Source: Lachnotalea sp041821265
GTDB taxonomy: Bacteria > Bacillota > Clostridia > Lachnospirales > Lachnospiraceae
Length of the DNA: 64,000 nucleotides
Assembly: GCA_041821265.1 (NCBI GenBank)
Contig: JBGUEQ010000013.1
Coordinates: forward strand, 1-64,000
Direction: 5' to 3'
The notes under the pieces were generated by a model. That model worked only from the letters and a program-made list of their open reading frames with translations, ran no database searches and was not told the origin of the DNA. This document shows positions 33,125-41,356 of the stretch, piece after piece. The position numbers and the translations under genes were made by a program. The number at the start of each line of letters is the position of its first letter. Positions within the stretch are counted from its first letter, which is position 1.

Positions 33125-33590
33125 AATTGTTCAAGAAAATTATAAGTGGGGTCAAAGGAAATGGCAGATAAATAGAGAAAATCATTCGAATTAATATATT
33201 ATAAAGAATATAAAAATAAATAGTAAAAATATACAGTATGTTATTTACAAATGAAAGATAATAGAGTAATATTTAAGTAGATAGACAACTAACAATATAG
33301 ACAAAATATAAGTGCATCTTTTATTTAAATATAGAGTGTTGTAATTATTCAATTTTATTTTTAGATAACAGAAAATAGTAAATCAATTAGTAAGTTCTTT
33401 AATTTTAATTAGGATGTGTTTTATACAGTATATATTTAGGGGGGAGACTTTCGATTAACTCAATCTTAACTTGGACAAGTATTAAAAAGGAAAAGGAAAG
33501 GAGGTAAGTGGTTGCTTCGTTATGTTCAAGGTACAATATTTCCATTTTAAGTAAAGGTTAGTTGTTAGATAAATAAGAGGAGGTTATTAT
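33125..33590 (+). promoter_or_regulatory. Long AT-rich leader region of the GH48 cellulase gene
   Basis: About 465 bases without a normal-length gene. A weak promoter candidate is TTAATT (33399-33404), 17-bp spacer, TATACA (33422-33427), which would give a leader of about 160 bases. Inside it an excellent ribosome site AAAGGAGGTAAG (33497-33508) precedes a 12-codon frame from TTG 33512 to TAA 33550. A highly expressed cellulase with a long leader suggests regulation there, but I see no known riboswitch. Confidence 0.45.
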
Positions 33591-36299
33591 ATGTTTAAAA
33601 GAAAAGTAGCAATAATATTAATGGCAACACTTATGGTTACATTAGTACCAAAACCAATAACCTATGGTACTGCCGCAGATGATGCAGATCCTTATGAAAC
33701 ACGATTTATGGAGATGTGGGATGATCTTCATAATTCGAGCAATGGGTATTTCAGTGAAAAAGGAATTCCATATCATTCCGTTGAAACCATGATAGTAGAA
33801 GCACCAGATTATGGGCATGTAACGACAAGCGAAGCGTTCAGTTACTATTTATGGTTGGAAGCTATGTATGGAAAATTTTCAGGTGATTTTTCATCTTTTG
33901 AGACAGCTTGGAATACTACAGAAAATTACATAATTCCAAGTGCCGAAGATCAGCCAAACAGCAGCATGAGTAAATACAATGCAAGTAAACCTGCGACTTA
34001 TGCACCAGAATGGGAAGAACCAAGTCTTTATCCAGCGGTTCTGGATTTTAATGCAGCAGTGGGAACAGATCCAATAAGCAATGATTTGACATCAACCTAC
34101 GGTACTTCGCAAATTTATGGAATGCACTGGTTACTTGATGTAGATAATTGGTATGAATTTGGTAAAAGGGGAGATGGTACGTCATCACCATCGTACATTA
34201 ATACTTATCAAAGAGGAACACAGGAATCAGTCTTTGAGACAATACCGCAACCTTGCTGGGATGCAATGAAATTTGGTGGTACGAATGGATTTCTAGATTT
34301 ATTTACAGGTGACAGTTCATATTCACAGCAATTTAAGTACACAGATGCACCGGATGCAGATGCCAGAGCGGTACAGGCAACGTATTGGGCAAACGAGTGG
34401 GCAAAGGATTATGATATTGATTTATCAACTGATGTAAGTAAAGCCAGTAAAATGGGTGACTATTTACGCTATTCGATGTTTGATAAATATTTTAGACAAA
34501 TAGGTGATTCTTCTGTTGCTGGCACAGGTTATGATGCGAGTCATTATTTGCTATCTTGGTATTATGCATGGGGAGGTGGTACCACCGCTGATTGGTCATG
34601 GAAAATCGGGTCAAGCCATAATCATTTTGGATATCAGAATCCAATGACTGCATGGATTCTATCTTCCGCTACAGAATTCAAACCACTATCTCAAAATGGC
34701 GCAACTGATTGGGGCACAAGTTTAGACCGTCAATTGGAATTTTATCAATGGCTTCAATCAGATGAAGGTGCAATTGCTGGTGGTGCAAGTAACTCATATA
34801 ATGGACGTTATGAAACATTGCCTACAGATTCCTCAACTTTTTATGGAATGGGATATGAAGAAAATCCTGTTTATAGTGATCCAGGCAGTAATACATGGTT
34901 TGGTATGCAAACGTGGTCAATGCAGCGAGTAGCAGAGTACTATTATCAAACTGGTGATTCAAGAGCAAAAACGATAATGGATAAATGGGTAAGCTGGGTA
35001 AAATCAGTTGTTAAGTTAAATGATGATGGAACCTTCTCAATACCATCCAAAATTGATTGGACAGGTCAACCAGATACATGGACAGGAACTTCTACAGATA
35101 ATTCCAACCTGCATGTAACAGTTGAAAGTTATGCAACAGATCTTGGAGTAACGGGTTCCCTTGCCAATACTTTATTATACTACAGTAAGGCATCTGGTGA
35201 TGACGAGTCACGTGTTCTTGCGAAGGAATTATTAGATCGTATGTGGACACTATATCGCGATGATAAAGGTGTATCTGCGCCAGAAAGTATTGATGTAACT
35301 AGATTTTTTGATCAAGAAGTTTATGTACCAGAAGGTTGGACAGGAACTATGCCAAATGGTGATGTAATTGAAAATGGTGTTAAATTCATTGACATTCGTT
35401 CAAAATATGCAAATGATCCTGATTATCAAAAAGTATCAGATGCTTATGAGGCTGGAATCACAGCTGAATTTAATTATCATCGTTTTTGGGCACAATGTGA
35501 TGTTGCTATTGCAAATGGTCTTTATTCTGTTTTATTTGGTACTGATACAGAAGTAGTAAATTCTTCTATAACACCAACAGAAGCAGCATTTGATAAAAAT
35601 GACCAAAAGGATATTGCAGTTGAAGTAACACTGAATGGAAATACCTTAGATGGAATTAAAAATGGAACAGATACATTGGTTGAGGATACTGATTATACTG
35701 TATCAGAAGATACGGTAACGATATCAAAAGATTACTTGGCTACACAAGCAATCGGAACAACCAGTTTGACTTTTGATTTTAGTAGTGGAATTGATAGAAA
35801 ATTAAAAGTTACTATCACCGATTCATCCGAGCCAGTGGTTACGGTAGGGGATATTAAGATACAGATGTTTAATGGAAATGTGTCTTCTGACACCAATGCT
35901 ATTTCGCCAAAAATTATGTTATTTAATACAGGAGATAGTGATGTTTCGCTTGCGGATGTAAAACTTCGTTATTATTATACGATTGATGGGGAACAAGACC
36001 AGAGTTTTTGGTGCGACTGGTCAACAGCTGGAACTAGTAATGTAACATCAACTTTTGTAAAGATGGATGAACCTAAGGACGGAGCAGATTATTATCTGGA
36101 ATTAGGTTTTACAGATGAGGCTGGAACTTTAACAGCGGGTCAGTCCATTGAAGTTCAAGCAAGATTTTCGAAAACGGATTGGACAAACTATACACAAGCT
36201 GGAGATTATTCATTTAATGAAACAAATACAGCATTTGCAGATTGTGAAAAGGTTACTGGTTACATAACGGATTCTCTTCAATGGGGAATTGAGCCTTAA
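33591..36299 (+). CDS. GH48 processive cellulase with X2 and CBM3 modules
   Basis: A 902-residue secreted exo-acting cellulase. Signal peptide about 1-28; GH48 catalytic domain about 30-645, with the catalytic-acid Glu segment DYGHVTTSEAFSYYLWLEAM near 78 and the GH48-typical HNHFGYQNPMTAWIL near 345. Next an Ig-like X2 module (about 655-745, starting NSSITPTEAAFDKND), then a family 3 cellulose-binding module (about 750-902). There is no dockerin, so the enzyme acts free or cell-bound rather than in a cellulosome. GAGGAGG supports the start. The GH9 gene follows in the same direction; GH48 and GH9 enzymes act together on crystalline cellulose. Confidence 0.95.
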   Translation: MFKRKVAIILMATLMVTLVPKPITYGTAADDADPYETRFMEMWDDLHNSSNGYFSEKGIPYHSVETMIVEAPDYGHVTTSEAFSYYLWLEAMYGKFSGDFSSFETAWNTTENYIIPSAEDQPNSSMSKYNASKPATYAPEWEEPSLYPAVLDFNAAVGTDPISNDLTSTYGTSQIYGMHWLLDVDNWYEFGKRGDGTSSPSYINTYQRGTQESVFETIPQPCWDAMKFGGTNGFLDLFTGDSSYSQQFKYTDAPDADARAVQATYWANEWAKDYDIDLSTDVSKASKMGDYLRYSMFDKYFRQIGDSSVAGTGYDASHYLLSWYYAWGGGTTADWSWKIGSSHNHFGYQNPMTAWILSSATEFKPLSQNGATDWGTSLDRQLEFYQWLQSDEGAIAGGASNSYNGRYETLPTDSSTFYGMGYEENPVYSDPGSNTWFGMQTWSMQRVAEYYYQTGDSRAKTIMDKWVSWVKSVVKLNDDGTFSIPSKIDWTGQPDTWTGTSTDNSNLHVTVESYATDLGVTGSLANTLLYYSKASGDDESRVLAKELLDRMWTLYRDDKGVSAPESIDVTRFFDQEVYVPEGWTGTMPNGDVIENGVKFIDIRSKYANDPDYQKVSDAYEAGITAEFNYHRFWAQCDVAIANGLYSVLFGTDTEVVNSSITPTEAAFDKNDQKDIAVEVTLNGNTLDGIKNGTDTLVEDTDYTVSEDTVTISKDYLATQAIGTTSLTFDFSSGIDRKLKVTITDSSEPVVTVGDIKIQMFNGNVSSDTNAISPKIMLFNTGDSDVSLADVKLRYYYTIDGEQDQSFWCDWSTAGTSNVTSTFVKMDEPKDGADYYLELGFTDEAGTLTAGQSIEVQARFSKTDWTNYTQAGDYSFNETNTAFADCEKVTGYITDSLQWGIEP

Positions 36300-36328
36300 A
36301 ATAGGGAATTTTTCTAAAGTTTAATAGT

Positions 36329-36353
36329 TCATCGCTCCATTATGGAGCGATGA
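36329..36353 (+). other. Hairpin between the GH48 and GH9 genes
   Basis: TCATCGCTCC (36329-36338) pairs perfectly with GGAGCGATGA (36344-36353) around ATTAT. It is followed by TTAAAAAA rather than a T-run, so it is more like an mRNA-processing or stabilising stem than a terminator. Confidence 0.65.
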
Positions 36354-36409
36354 TTAAAAAATGAATAGTCATCTGAATTCAATAGATGGAAAGTGCGAGG
36401 GAGATAAGC

Positions 36410-38533
36410 ATGAGAAAACTATGGAATATGATACTAGTTACATCGTTAGTATGTACATTGTTGCCGACACAAGTTGTAAGGGCAGAATCCACATATAATT
36501 ATGGAGAAGCATTGCAGAAAGCAATTATGTTCTATGAATTTCAACGTTCTGGTGATTTGCCAGAAGATCAAAGAAACAATTGGAGAGGTAATTCGGGATT
36601 AACGGATGGGTCAGATGTTGGATTAGATCTCACAGGTGGATGGTATGATGCTGGAGACCATGTGAAGTTTAATGGACCAATGGCATACTCGGCAACTATG
36701 CTTGCCTGGGCGGTGTATGAAGGTGAGGAAGCATTTGCTTTGAGTGGTCAATTGGATTATCAGATGGATAATGTTAAGTGGGTAAGTGATTATTTAATCA
36801 AATGTCATCCAGAAGCAAATGTATTCTATTATCAGGTAGGAAACGGAAATGCCGATCATACATGGTGGGGACCAGCAGAGGTTATGCAGATGGAACGCCC
36901 ATCCTATAAAGTTGATTTATCGAATCCAGGCTCGTCAGTAGTAGCCCAAGCGGCAGCAACACTTGCATCAACTGCATTGATATATCAAGAAAAAGATCCT
37001 ACTTATGCAGCTACTTGCATAAGTCATGCGAAGGAACTTTTTTCATTTTCGGATACAACTAAAAGTAATGCAGGATATACTGCTGCTAATCCATTTTATA
37101 GTGCATCAAGTGATTATTACGATGAATTGTCTTGGGCAGGTGTTTGGCTTTATCTAGCTACAGGAGAGCAACAATATTTGGACAAAGCAGAAACCTATGT
37201 ATCAAATTGGAATGGGGGTGTAGGGGTTGCCTATACTTGGGCACAGAACTGGGATGATGTACATTATGGTGCTGAACTGCTATTGGCTAAGACAACCAAT
37301 AAACAAATTTATAAGGACTATACAGAGAAGCATCTTGATTTTTGGACGACTGGTTATAACGGAGAAAGAGTTACCTATACACCAAAGGGACTTGCCTGGT
37401 TATCTTCTTGGGGATCACTTCGTTATGCAACGACAACTGCATTTTTGGCAAGTATATATGCGGATTGGTCCGGCTGTACTGCAAGTAAGATTAGTACTTA
37501 TAATAATTTCGCAAAACAACAAGTAGATTATGCACTTGGAAGTACAGGACGAAGTTATGTAGTAGGTTTTGGGATAAATTCACCAGAACATCCACATCAT
37601 CGAACAGCACATAGTTCGTGGGAAGATAGTATGTCAATTCCATCAGAACATAGACATACCATATATGGTGCACTTGTTGGTGGTCCTGCACAAGATGATA
37701 GTTATACAGACTCCATTAATGATTATGAAGGTAATGAAGTTGCATGTGACTACAATGCAGGCTTTGTAGGTGCTTTGGCCAAAATCTATGAAGATTACGG
37801 TGGTACTCCAATTGAAAATTTTACCGCAATAGAAGAACTTACGAATGATGAATTTTATGTTGAAGCAGGAGTAAATTCATCTAGTTCTAACTTCATAGAA
37901 GTAAAAGCAGTGTTGAATAATAAATCTGGTTGGCCAGCAAAGATGGGAGATAAGCTCTCTTTCAAATATTTTGTTGATATTACGGAAGCAATCGATGCAG
38001 GATACTTAGCGGATGATTTCACTATATCAAATAACTATAATGAAGGTGGAATCATTTCAAAATTATTGCCTTGGGACGAAGCAAACCATATTTATTATGT
38101 TAATATTGACTTTACTGGAACAAAAATTTATCCAGGTGGTAAATCTGAATACAAAAAAGAAATTCAGTTTAAAATTGCAGCGCCTACAAATACTACCTTT
38201 GATAGTACGAATGATTTTTCCTTTGGTGATATTAGTAATACTTCTTCAGGTAATATAGTACAAACTACATATATACCAGTATACGATGATGGGGTAAAGG
38301 TATATGGTAATGAACCGAGTAACGAACCAGGAGATAATGTAACTAACGCAAGTATCTCTATAACATCAACTACTTTTGATATTGAAATACAGAGTAGATT
38401 CACTAAGTCGGATTGGAGTAATTATACTCAAACAGGAGATTATTCCTTTATGCCGACAAATACCGAATATGCAAATTCAGAGAATACAACAGTTTATATT
38501 TCTAATAGTCTTTCTGGGGGAAATGAACCTTAA
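36410..38533 (+). CDS. GH9 endoglucanase with CBM3c and a broken C-terminus
   Basis: A 707-residue secreted cellulase. Signal peptide about 1-32 (ends VVRAES); GH9 domain about 33-460 with WYDAGDHVKFNGPMAYSATM (catalytic-base Asp), HPHHRTAHSSW and the NEVACDYNAGFVGALA acid Glu segment. A fused CBM3c-type module follows (about 465-628). After a linker, about 15 residues resemble the start of an X2 module (NASISITSTTFD). At residue 656 these run directly into the last 50 residues of a CBM3. Two modules are thus truncated and joined in frame. ATG 36410 follows GAGGGAG. Confidence 0.93.
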   Translation: MRKLWNMILVTSLVCTLLPTQVVRAESTYNYGEALQKAIMFYEFQRSGDLPEDQRNNWRGNSGLTDGSDVGLDLTGGWYDAGDHVKFNGPMAYSATMLAWAVYEGEEAFALSGQLDYQMDNVKWVSDYLIKCHPEANVFYYQVGNGNADHTWWGPAEVMQMERPSYKVDLSNPGSSVVAQAAATLASTALIYQEKDPTYAATCISHAKELFSFSDTTKSNAGYTAANPFYSASSDYYDELSWAGVWLYLATGEQQYLDKAETYVSNWNGGVGVAYTWAQNWDDVHYGAELLLAKTTNKQIYKDYTEKHLDFWTTGYNGERVTYTPKGLAWLSSWGSLRYATTTAFLASIYADWSGCTASKISTYNNFAKQQVDYALGSTGRSYVVGFGINSPEHPHHRTAHSSWEDSMSIPSEHRHTIYGALVGGPAQDDSYTDSINDYEGNEVACDYNAGFVGALAKIYEDYGGTPIENFTAIEELTNDEFYVEAGVNSSSSNFIEVKAVLNNKSGWPAKMGDKLSFKYFVDITEAIDAGYLADDFTISNNYNEGGIISKLLPWDEANHIYYVNIDFTGTKIYPGGKSEYKKEIQFKIAAPTNTTFDSTNDFSFGDISNTSSGNIVQTTYIPVYDDGVKVYGNEPSNEPGDNVTNASISITSTTFDIEIQSRFTKSDWSNYTQTGDYSFMPTNTEYANSENTTVYISNSLSGGNEP

Positions 38534-38579
38534 TTACAAGGAAGATATTTTATGATTACCAAGTTGTATTAAGAGTAAT

Positions 38580-38622
38580 AAAAGGTAACATCTCACAAAA
38601 ATTGCGATGTTACCTTTTGAAA
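38580..38622 (+). terminator. Terminator of the GH48-GH9 unit
   Basis: AAAAGGTAACATC pairs exactly with GATGTTACCTTTT (38580-38592, 38606-38618). Confidence 0.85.
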
Positions 38623-38755
38623 GTGCGCCCAGGTGGAATCAGAAGGAAGGCGTAGGAAAATCTCTGGTTTGACGAACAGAAATCATTTGTTGAATCATTT
38701 TCTTACGTAGCTTAACAGTTAGTGTTAAGCTACTGTGTGAACAGTAACCAAATTG
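38623..38755. repeat. Mosaic of intergenic repeats (element C fragment, edge element, element D)
   Basis: From left: a GTGCGCCCAGGTGGAATC stretch related (inverted) to element C; bases 38679-38702 identical and inverted to window bases 1-24; then element D GTAGCTTAACA/TGTTAAGCTAC (38707-38733) with the TGTGAACAGTAAC tail. Confidence 0.7.
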
Positions 38756-38787
38756 TTACCATAATTCTTAAAATCCTTTAAGTATTG

Positions 38788-38816
38788 TTGATATGGTGTA
38801 ATTTTTTCGTTATAAT
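38788..38816 (+). promoter_or_regulatory. Promoter of the carbonic anhydrase-citC unit
   Basis: TTGATA (38788-38793), 17-bp spacer, TATAAT (38811-38816). Confidence 0.75.
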
Positions 38817-38860
38817 TAGGCTATATTAAGTTTTTACAATTATACTAGGAGGAAGAGAAC

Positions 38861-39406
38861 ATGATTGATGAAATAATAGAATATAACAAAGAATTTGTAA
38901 AACAGCAGAAATATATAGAATATCGTACAAAAAGTAAATACCCAAATAAAAAAATAGCAATTTTATCATGTATGGACACGAGATTAACCGAGCTTCTTCC
39001 AGCAGCACTAGGAATCAAGGATGGCGACTGTAAGATTATTAAAAATGCTGGTGCAGTTATTTCACATCCATATGGAAGTGTGGTTCGAAGCATTCTAATT
39101 GCAATCTATGAACTAGGCGTAGAAGAAATAATGGTGATAGGACATACAGATTGTGGCGTCGGCTTTATTAATGTAGATTCAATGGTTGCAAAAATGAAAC
39201 AAAGAAATATATCAGAAGAAAAAATTGATATGATAAAATATGGTGGAATTGATTTCGAGCGATGGCTGGGTGGTTTTGAAAGTGTAACAAAATCAGTTGG
39301 TGAAGCAATTCAAATATTAAAGAAACATCCACTTATTCCAGAAGATGTTACCGTAAAGGGCTTTGTGATGGATATTGAAACGGGAGAATTAGAGGCTATA
39401 GATTAG
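38861..39406 (+). CDS. Beta-class carbonic anhydrase
   Basis: A 181-residue zinc enzyme interconverting CO2 and bicarbonate. Zinc ligands and the catalytic dyad are visible: CMDTR (Cys37, Asp39, Arg41) and GHTDCGVG (His and Cys near 90). NAGAVISHPYGSVVRS is typical of the small beta-CA group. AGGAGG lies 8 bases before the ATG. It is followed after 30 bases by citC, so it probably belongs to the citrate fermentation transcript, where CO2 release by oxaloacetate decarboxylation could give it a role. That link is inferred. Confidence 0.93.
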   Translation: MIDEIIEYNKEFVKQQKYIEYRTKSKYPNKKIAILSCMDTRLTELLPAALGIKDGDCKIIKNAGAVISHPYGSVVRSILIAIYELGVEEIMVIGHTDCGVGFINVDSMVAKMKQRNISEEKIDMIKYGGIDFERWLGGFESVTKSVGEAIQILKKHPLIPEDVTVKGFVMDIETGELEAID

Positions 39407-39436
39407 ACAACATTATTTGTTATAAGTGAGGTTATT

Positions 39437-40480
39437 ATGGATTATGGTAGTAGCAATGATTTAGAAGAAGAATTTGGAGGACCTTTTACAACGAACAAGT
39501 TAGAAAAATTAAGACAATTTTTATCAAAACAGAATTTGAAGTATGATGATGGAATTCAATATACCTGCAATCTTATTGATGAAAATTATTCGATAGTTGG
39601 AACTGGTTCACTGGATCACAATGTGTTAAAGTGTATTGCAATTGATGGAAAATATCAAGGGCAAGGATTGTTGTCAAGAATAATGACCCATTTACTAGTG
39701 AAGGCTTATCAGCAGGATCATAAACATTTATTCCTTTATACAAAACCAAATAATAGCAAAATGTTTTCCGATTTCGGATTTTATGAAGTCGCTAAAACAG
39801 AGGACGTATTATTAATGGAAAATTATAAAAATGGGATTACTGATTATGTAAAAGAGGTGAGAGAACAAACCGTAAATAAATTTGGTATTGATAAACAAAA
39901 AGTACAGGGTGCAATTATAATGAATTGTAATCCATTTACTTTAGGTCATCAATATTTAATTGAAAAAAGTGCTAGTATGTGCGATATTCTTCACATTTTT
40001 GTCGTATCAAATGATGTTAGTATGTTTTCACAAAAAGCTAGATATAAACTTGTTTGGGAAGGTACGAAAGACTTAAAGAATGTGATTTTACATGAAACAA
40101 AAGATTATTTAATTTCACCTGCTACATTTCCAACTTATTTTATTAAGGATGCGGCAAGAGAAGAAGAAATAAACTGTAGACTTGATATTGAAATATTTAA
40201 AAGATATATAATTGATCAGTTAGGTATTAAAATGAGATTTGTTGGTACAGAACCTAATTGTAGAATTACAGATTTTTATAATCAGCAGTTAATTAAATAT
40301 ATAAATCAATTTGGAGTTGTTTTAGTGGAAATAGAGAGGAAAAAAATGAATGATATAGCGATTAGTGCATCGCTGGTAAGAAAGCTAATGGAGGAAAAAA
40401 AGTTTGAACAAATAAAAGATTTGGTTCCTCCATCAACGTATCAATATATTACCCAGGAATTTTATTCAGCAACAAATTGA
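39437..40480 (+). CDS. citC: [Citrate (pro-3S)-lyase] ligase
   Basis: Acetylates the thiol of the citrate lyase prosthetic group with acetate and ATP, activating the complex. The 347-residue protein has the usual N-terminal GNAT-like part (about 1-125; IDGKYQGQGLLSRIMTHLL) and a C-terminal nucleotidyltransferase domain with the MNCNPFTLGHQYLI loop near 155-170. A C-terminal IAISASLVRKLM segment is conserved in CitC. It starts 30 bases after carbonic anhydrase, with GTGAGG as ribosome site. Its 3' end overlaps the convergent response regulator gene by 19 bases. Confidence 0.95.
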   Translation: MDYGSSNDLEEEFGGPFTTNKLEKLRQFLSKQNLKYDDGIQYTCNLIDENYSIVGTGSLDHNVLKCIAIDGKYQGQGLLSRIMTHLLVKAYQQDHKHLFLYTKPNNSKMFSDFGFYEVAKTEDVLLMENYKNGITDYVKEVREQTVNKFGIDKQKVQGAIIMNCNPFTLGHQYLIEKSASMCDILHIFVVSNDVSMFSQKARYKLVWEGTKDLKNVILHETKDYLISPATFPTYFIKDAAREEEINCRLDIEIFKRYIIDQLGIKMRFVGTEPNCRITDFYNQQLIKYINQFGVVLVEIERKKMNDIAISASLVRKLMEEKKFEQIKDLVPPSTYQYITQEFYSATN

Positions 40481-41148
40481 TAACCAACACCCCAAACAGT
40501 GAGTAAATATTTCGGTTGTTTTGGGTGTTGTTCTATCTTGGTACGAAGATGACTAATATAAACCATAATTGCATTTTCATCGACGATACAATCCCCCCAT
40601 ACCTGTTCATAGAGCATTTCTTTTGAAAATACTTGACGTGGGTGGCTTATAAACAGTTTCATTATTTGAAGTTCCTTCGAAGATAAAACTATTTCAATGT
40701 CGTTTTTGTAAAATTTCATTGTAGTGTTATTAAATTTAAAAGGTCCTACTTGTTGAATTGTCTTATTGGTAACATTAGAAGAAGTGTTACGACGAATAAG
40801 AGCTTTTACTTTTGCACCAAGGATGACGGGATTAAAAGGTTTTAAGATATAGTCATCAGCACCTAAATCTAAGCCATATAGTGCATCATAGTCTTCGCTT
40901 CGACCACTAACAACCATAATTGGAACATTGAGTCCTTGTTGCCTAATTCTCTTGATTACTTGAAATCCATCGATATCAGTCATGTTAATATCCAATAAGA
41001 TCAATTTGTATGAATGCAATTTTATTAATTCAAGAGCTTCAAGACCGCTACTTGCAGTGTGCGGTTCAAGTCCATTGGTGGTTATAACCTTAGACAATAA
41101 CTTACGAATCGCAATATCGTCATCTACAATGAGAACTTTATCAGACAT
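40462..41148 (-). CDS. OmpR/PhoB-family response regulator
   Basis: A 228-residue regulator with an N-terminal receiver (acidic DDD near residues 9-11, phosphoacceptor Asp in LILLDINMTDIDG, Lys in DDYILKPFNP) and a C-terminal winged helix (LSSKELQIMKLFISHPRQV...VYISHLRTKIE). I chose the start at 41148, 7 bases after AGAGGT; six more codons upstream lack a ribosome site. It is divergent from the histidine kinase gene and lies inside the citrate cluster, so it may control cit genes. Citrate operons of other bacteria usually use CitA-CitB, so this would be a different solution (inference). Confidence 0.9.
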   Translation of the reverse strand: MSDKVLIVDDDIAIRKLLSKVITTNGLEPHTASSGLEALELIKLHSYKLILLDINMTDIDGFQVIKRIRQQGLNVPIMVVSGRSEDYDALYGLDLGADDYILKPFNPVILGAKVKALIRRNTSSNVTNKTIQQVGPFKFNNTTMKFYKNDIEIVLSSKELQIMKLFISHPRQVFSKEMLYEQVWGDCIVDENAIMVYISHLRTKIEQHPKQPKYLLTVWGVGYQFVAE

Positions 41149-41356
41149 TTCACATACCTCTTTCATAAAACAATATATTTTAGATTATGAATGAATACCT
41201 TGTTCATAATCACATGATAAATTCATCATTGCAAGTAAATAAATTCATTTAACGTTATTATAACAAAAAAAATTATAAAAACAAGAAATAAAAAAATAAA
41301 ATGTTTCAGAAAAACAAATATATTTCAGATGTATAAATGAGAATGAAAGGTATTTT
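41149..41356. other. Divergent intergenic region between response regulator and kinase
   Basis: About 208 bases, very AT-rich, expected to hold both promoters. No clear consensus pair or palindrome could be fixed by eye. Confidence 0.4.

Noticed and set aside
33125..33590. A riboswitch in the long cellulase leader
   Set aside because: No known aptamer signature or terminator stem could be found by eye; only a ribosome site with a mini-frame is notable.
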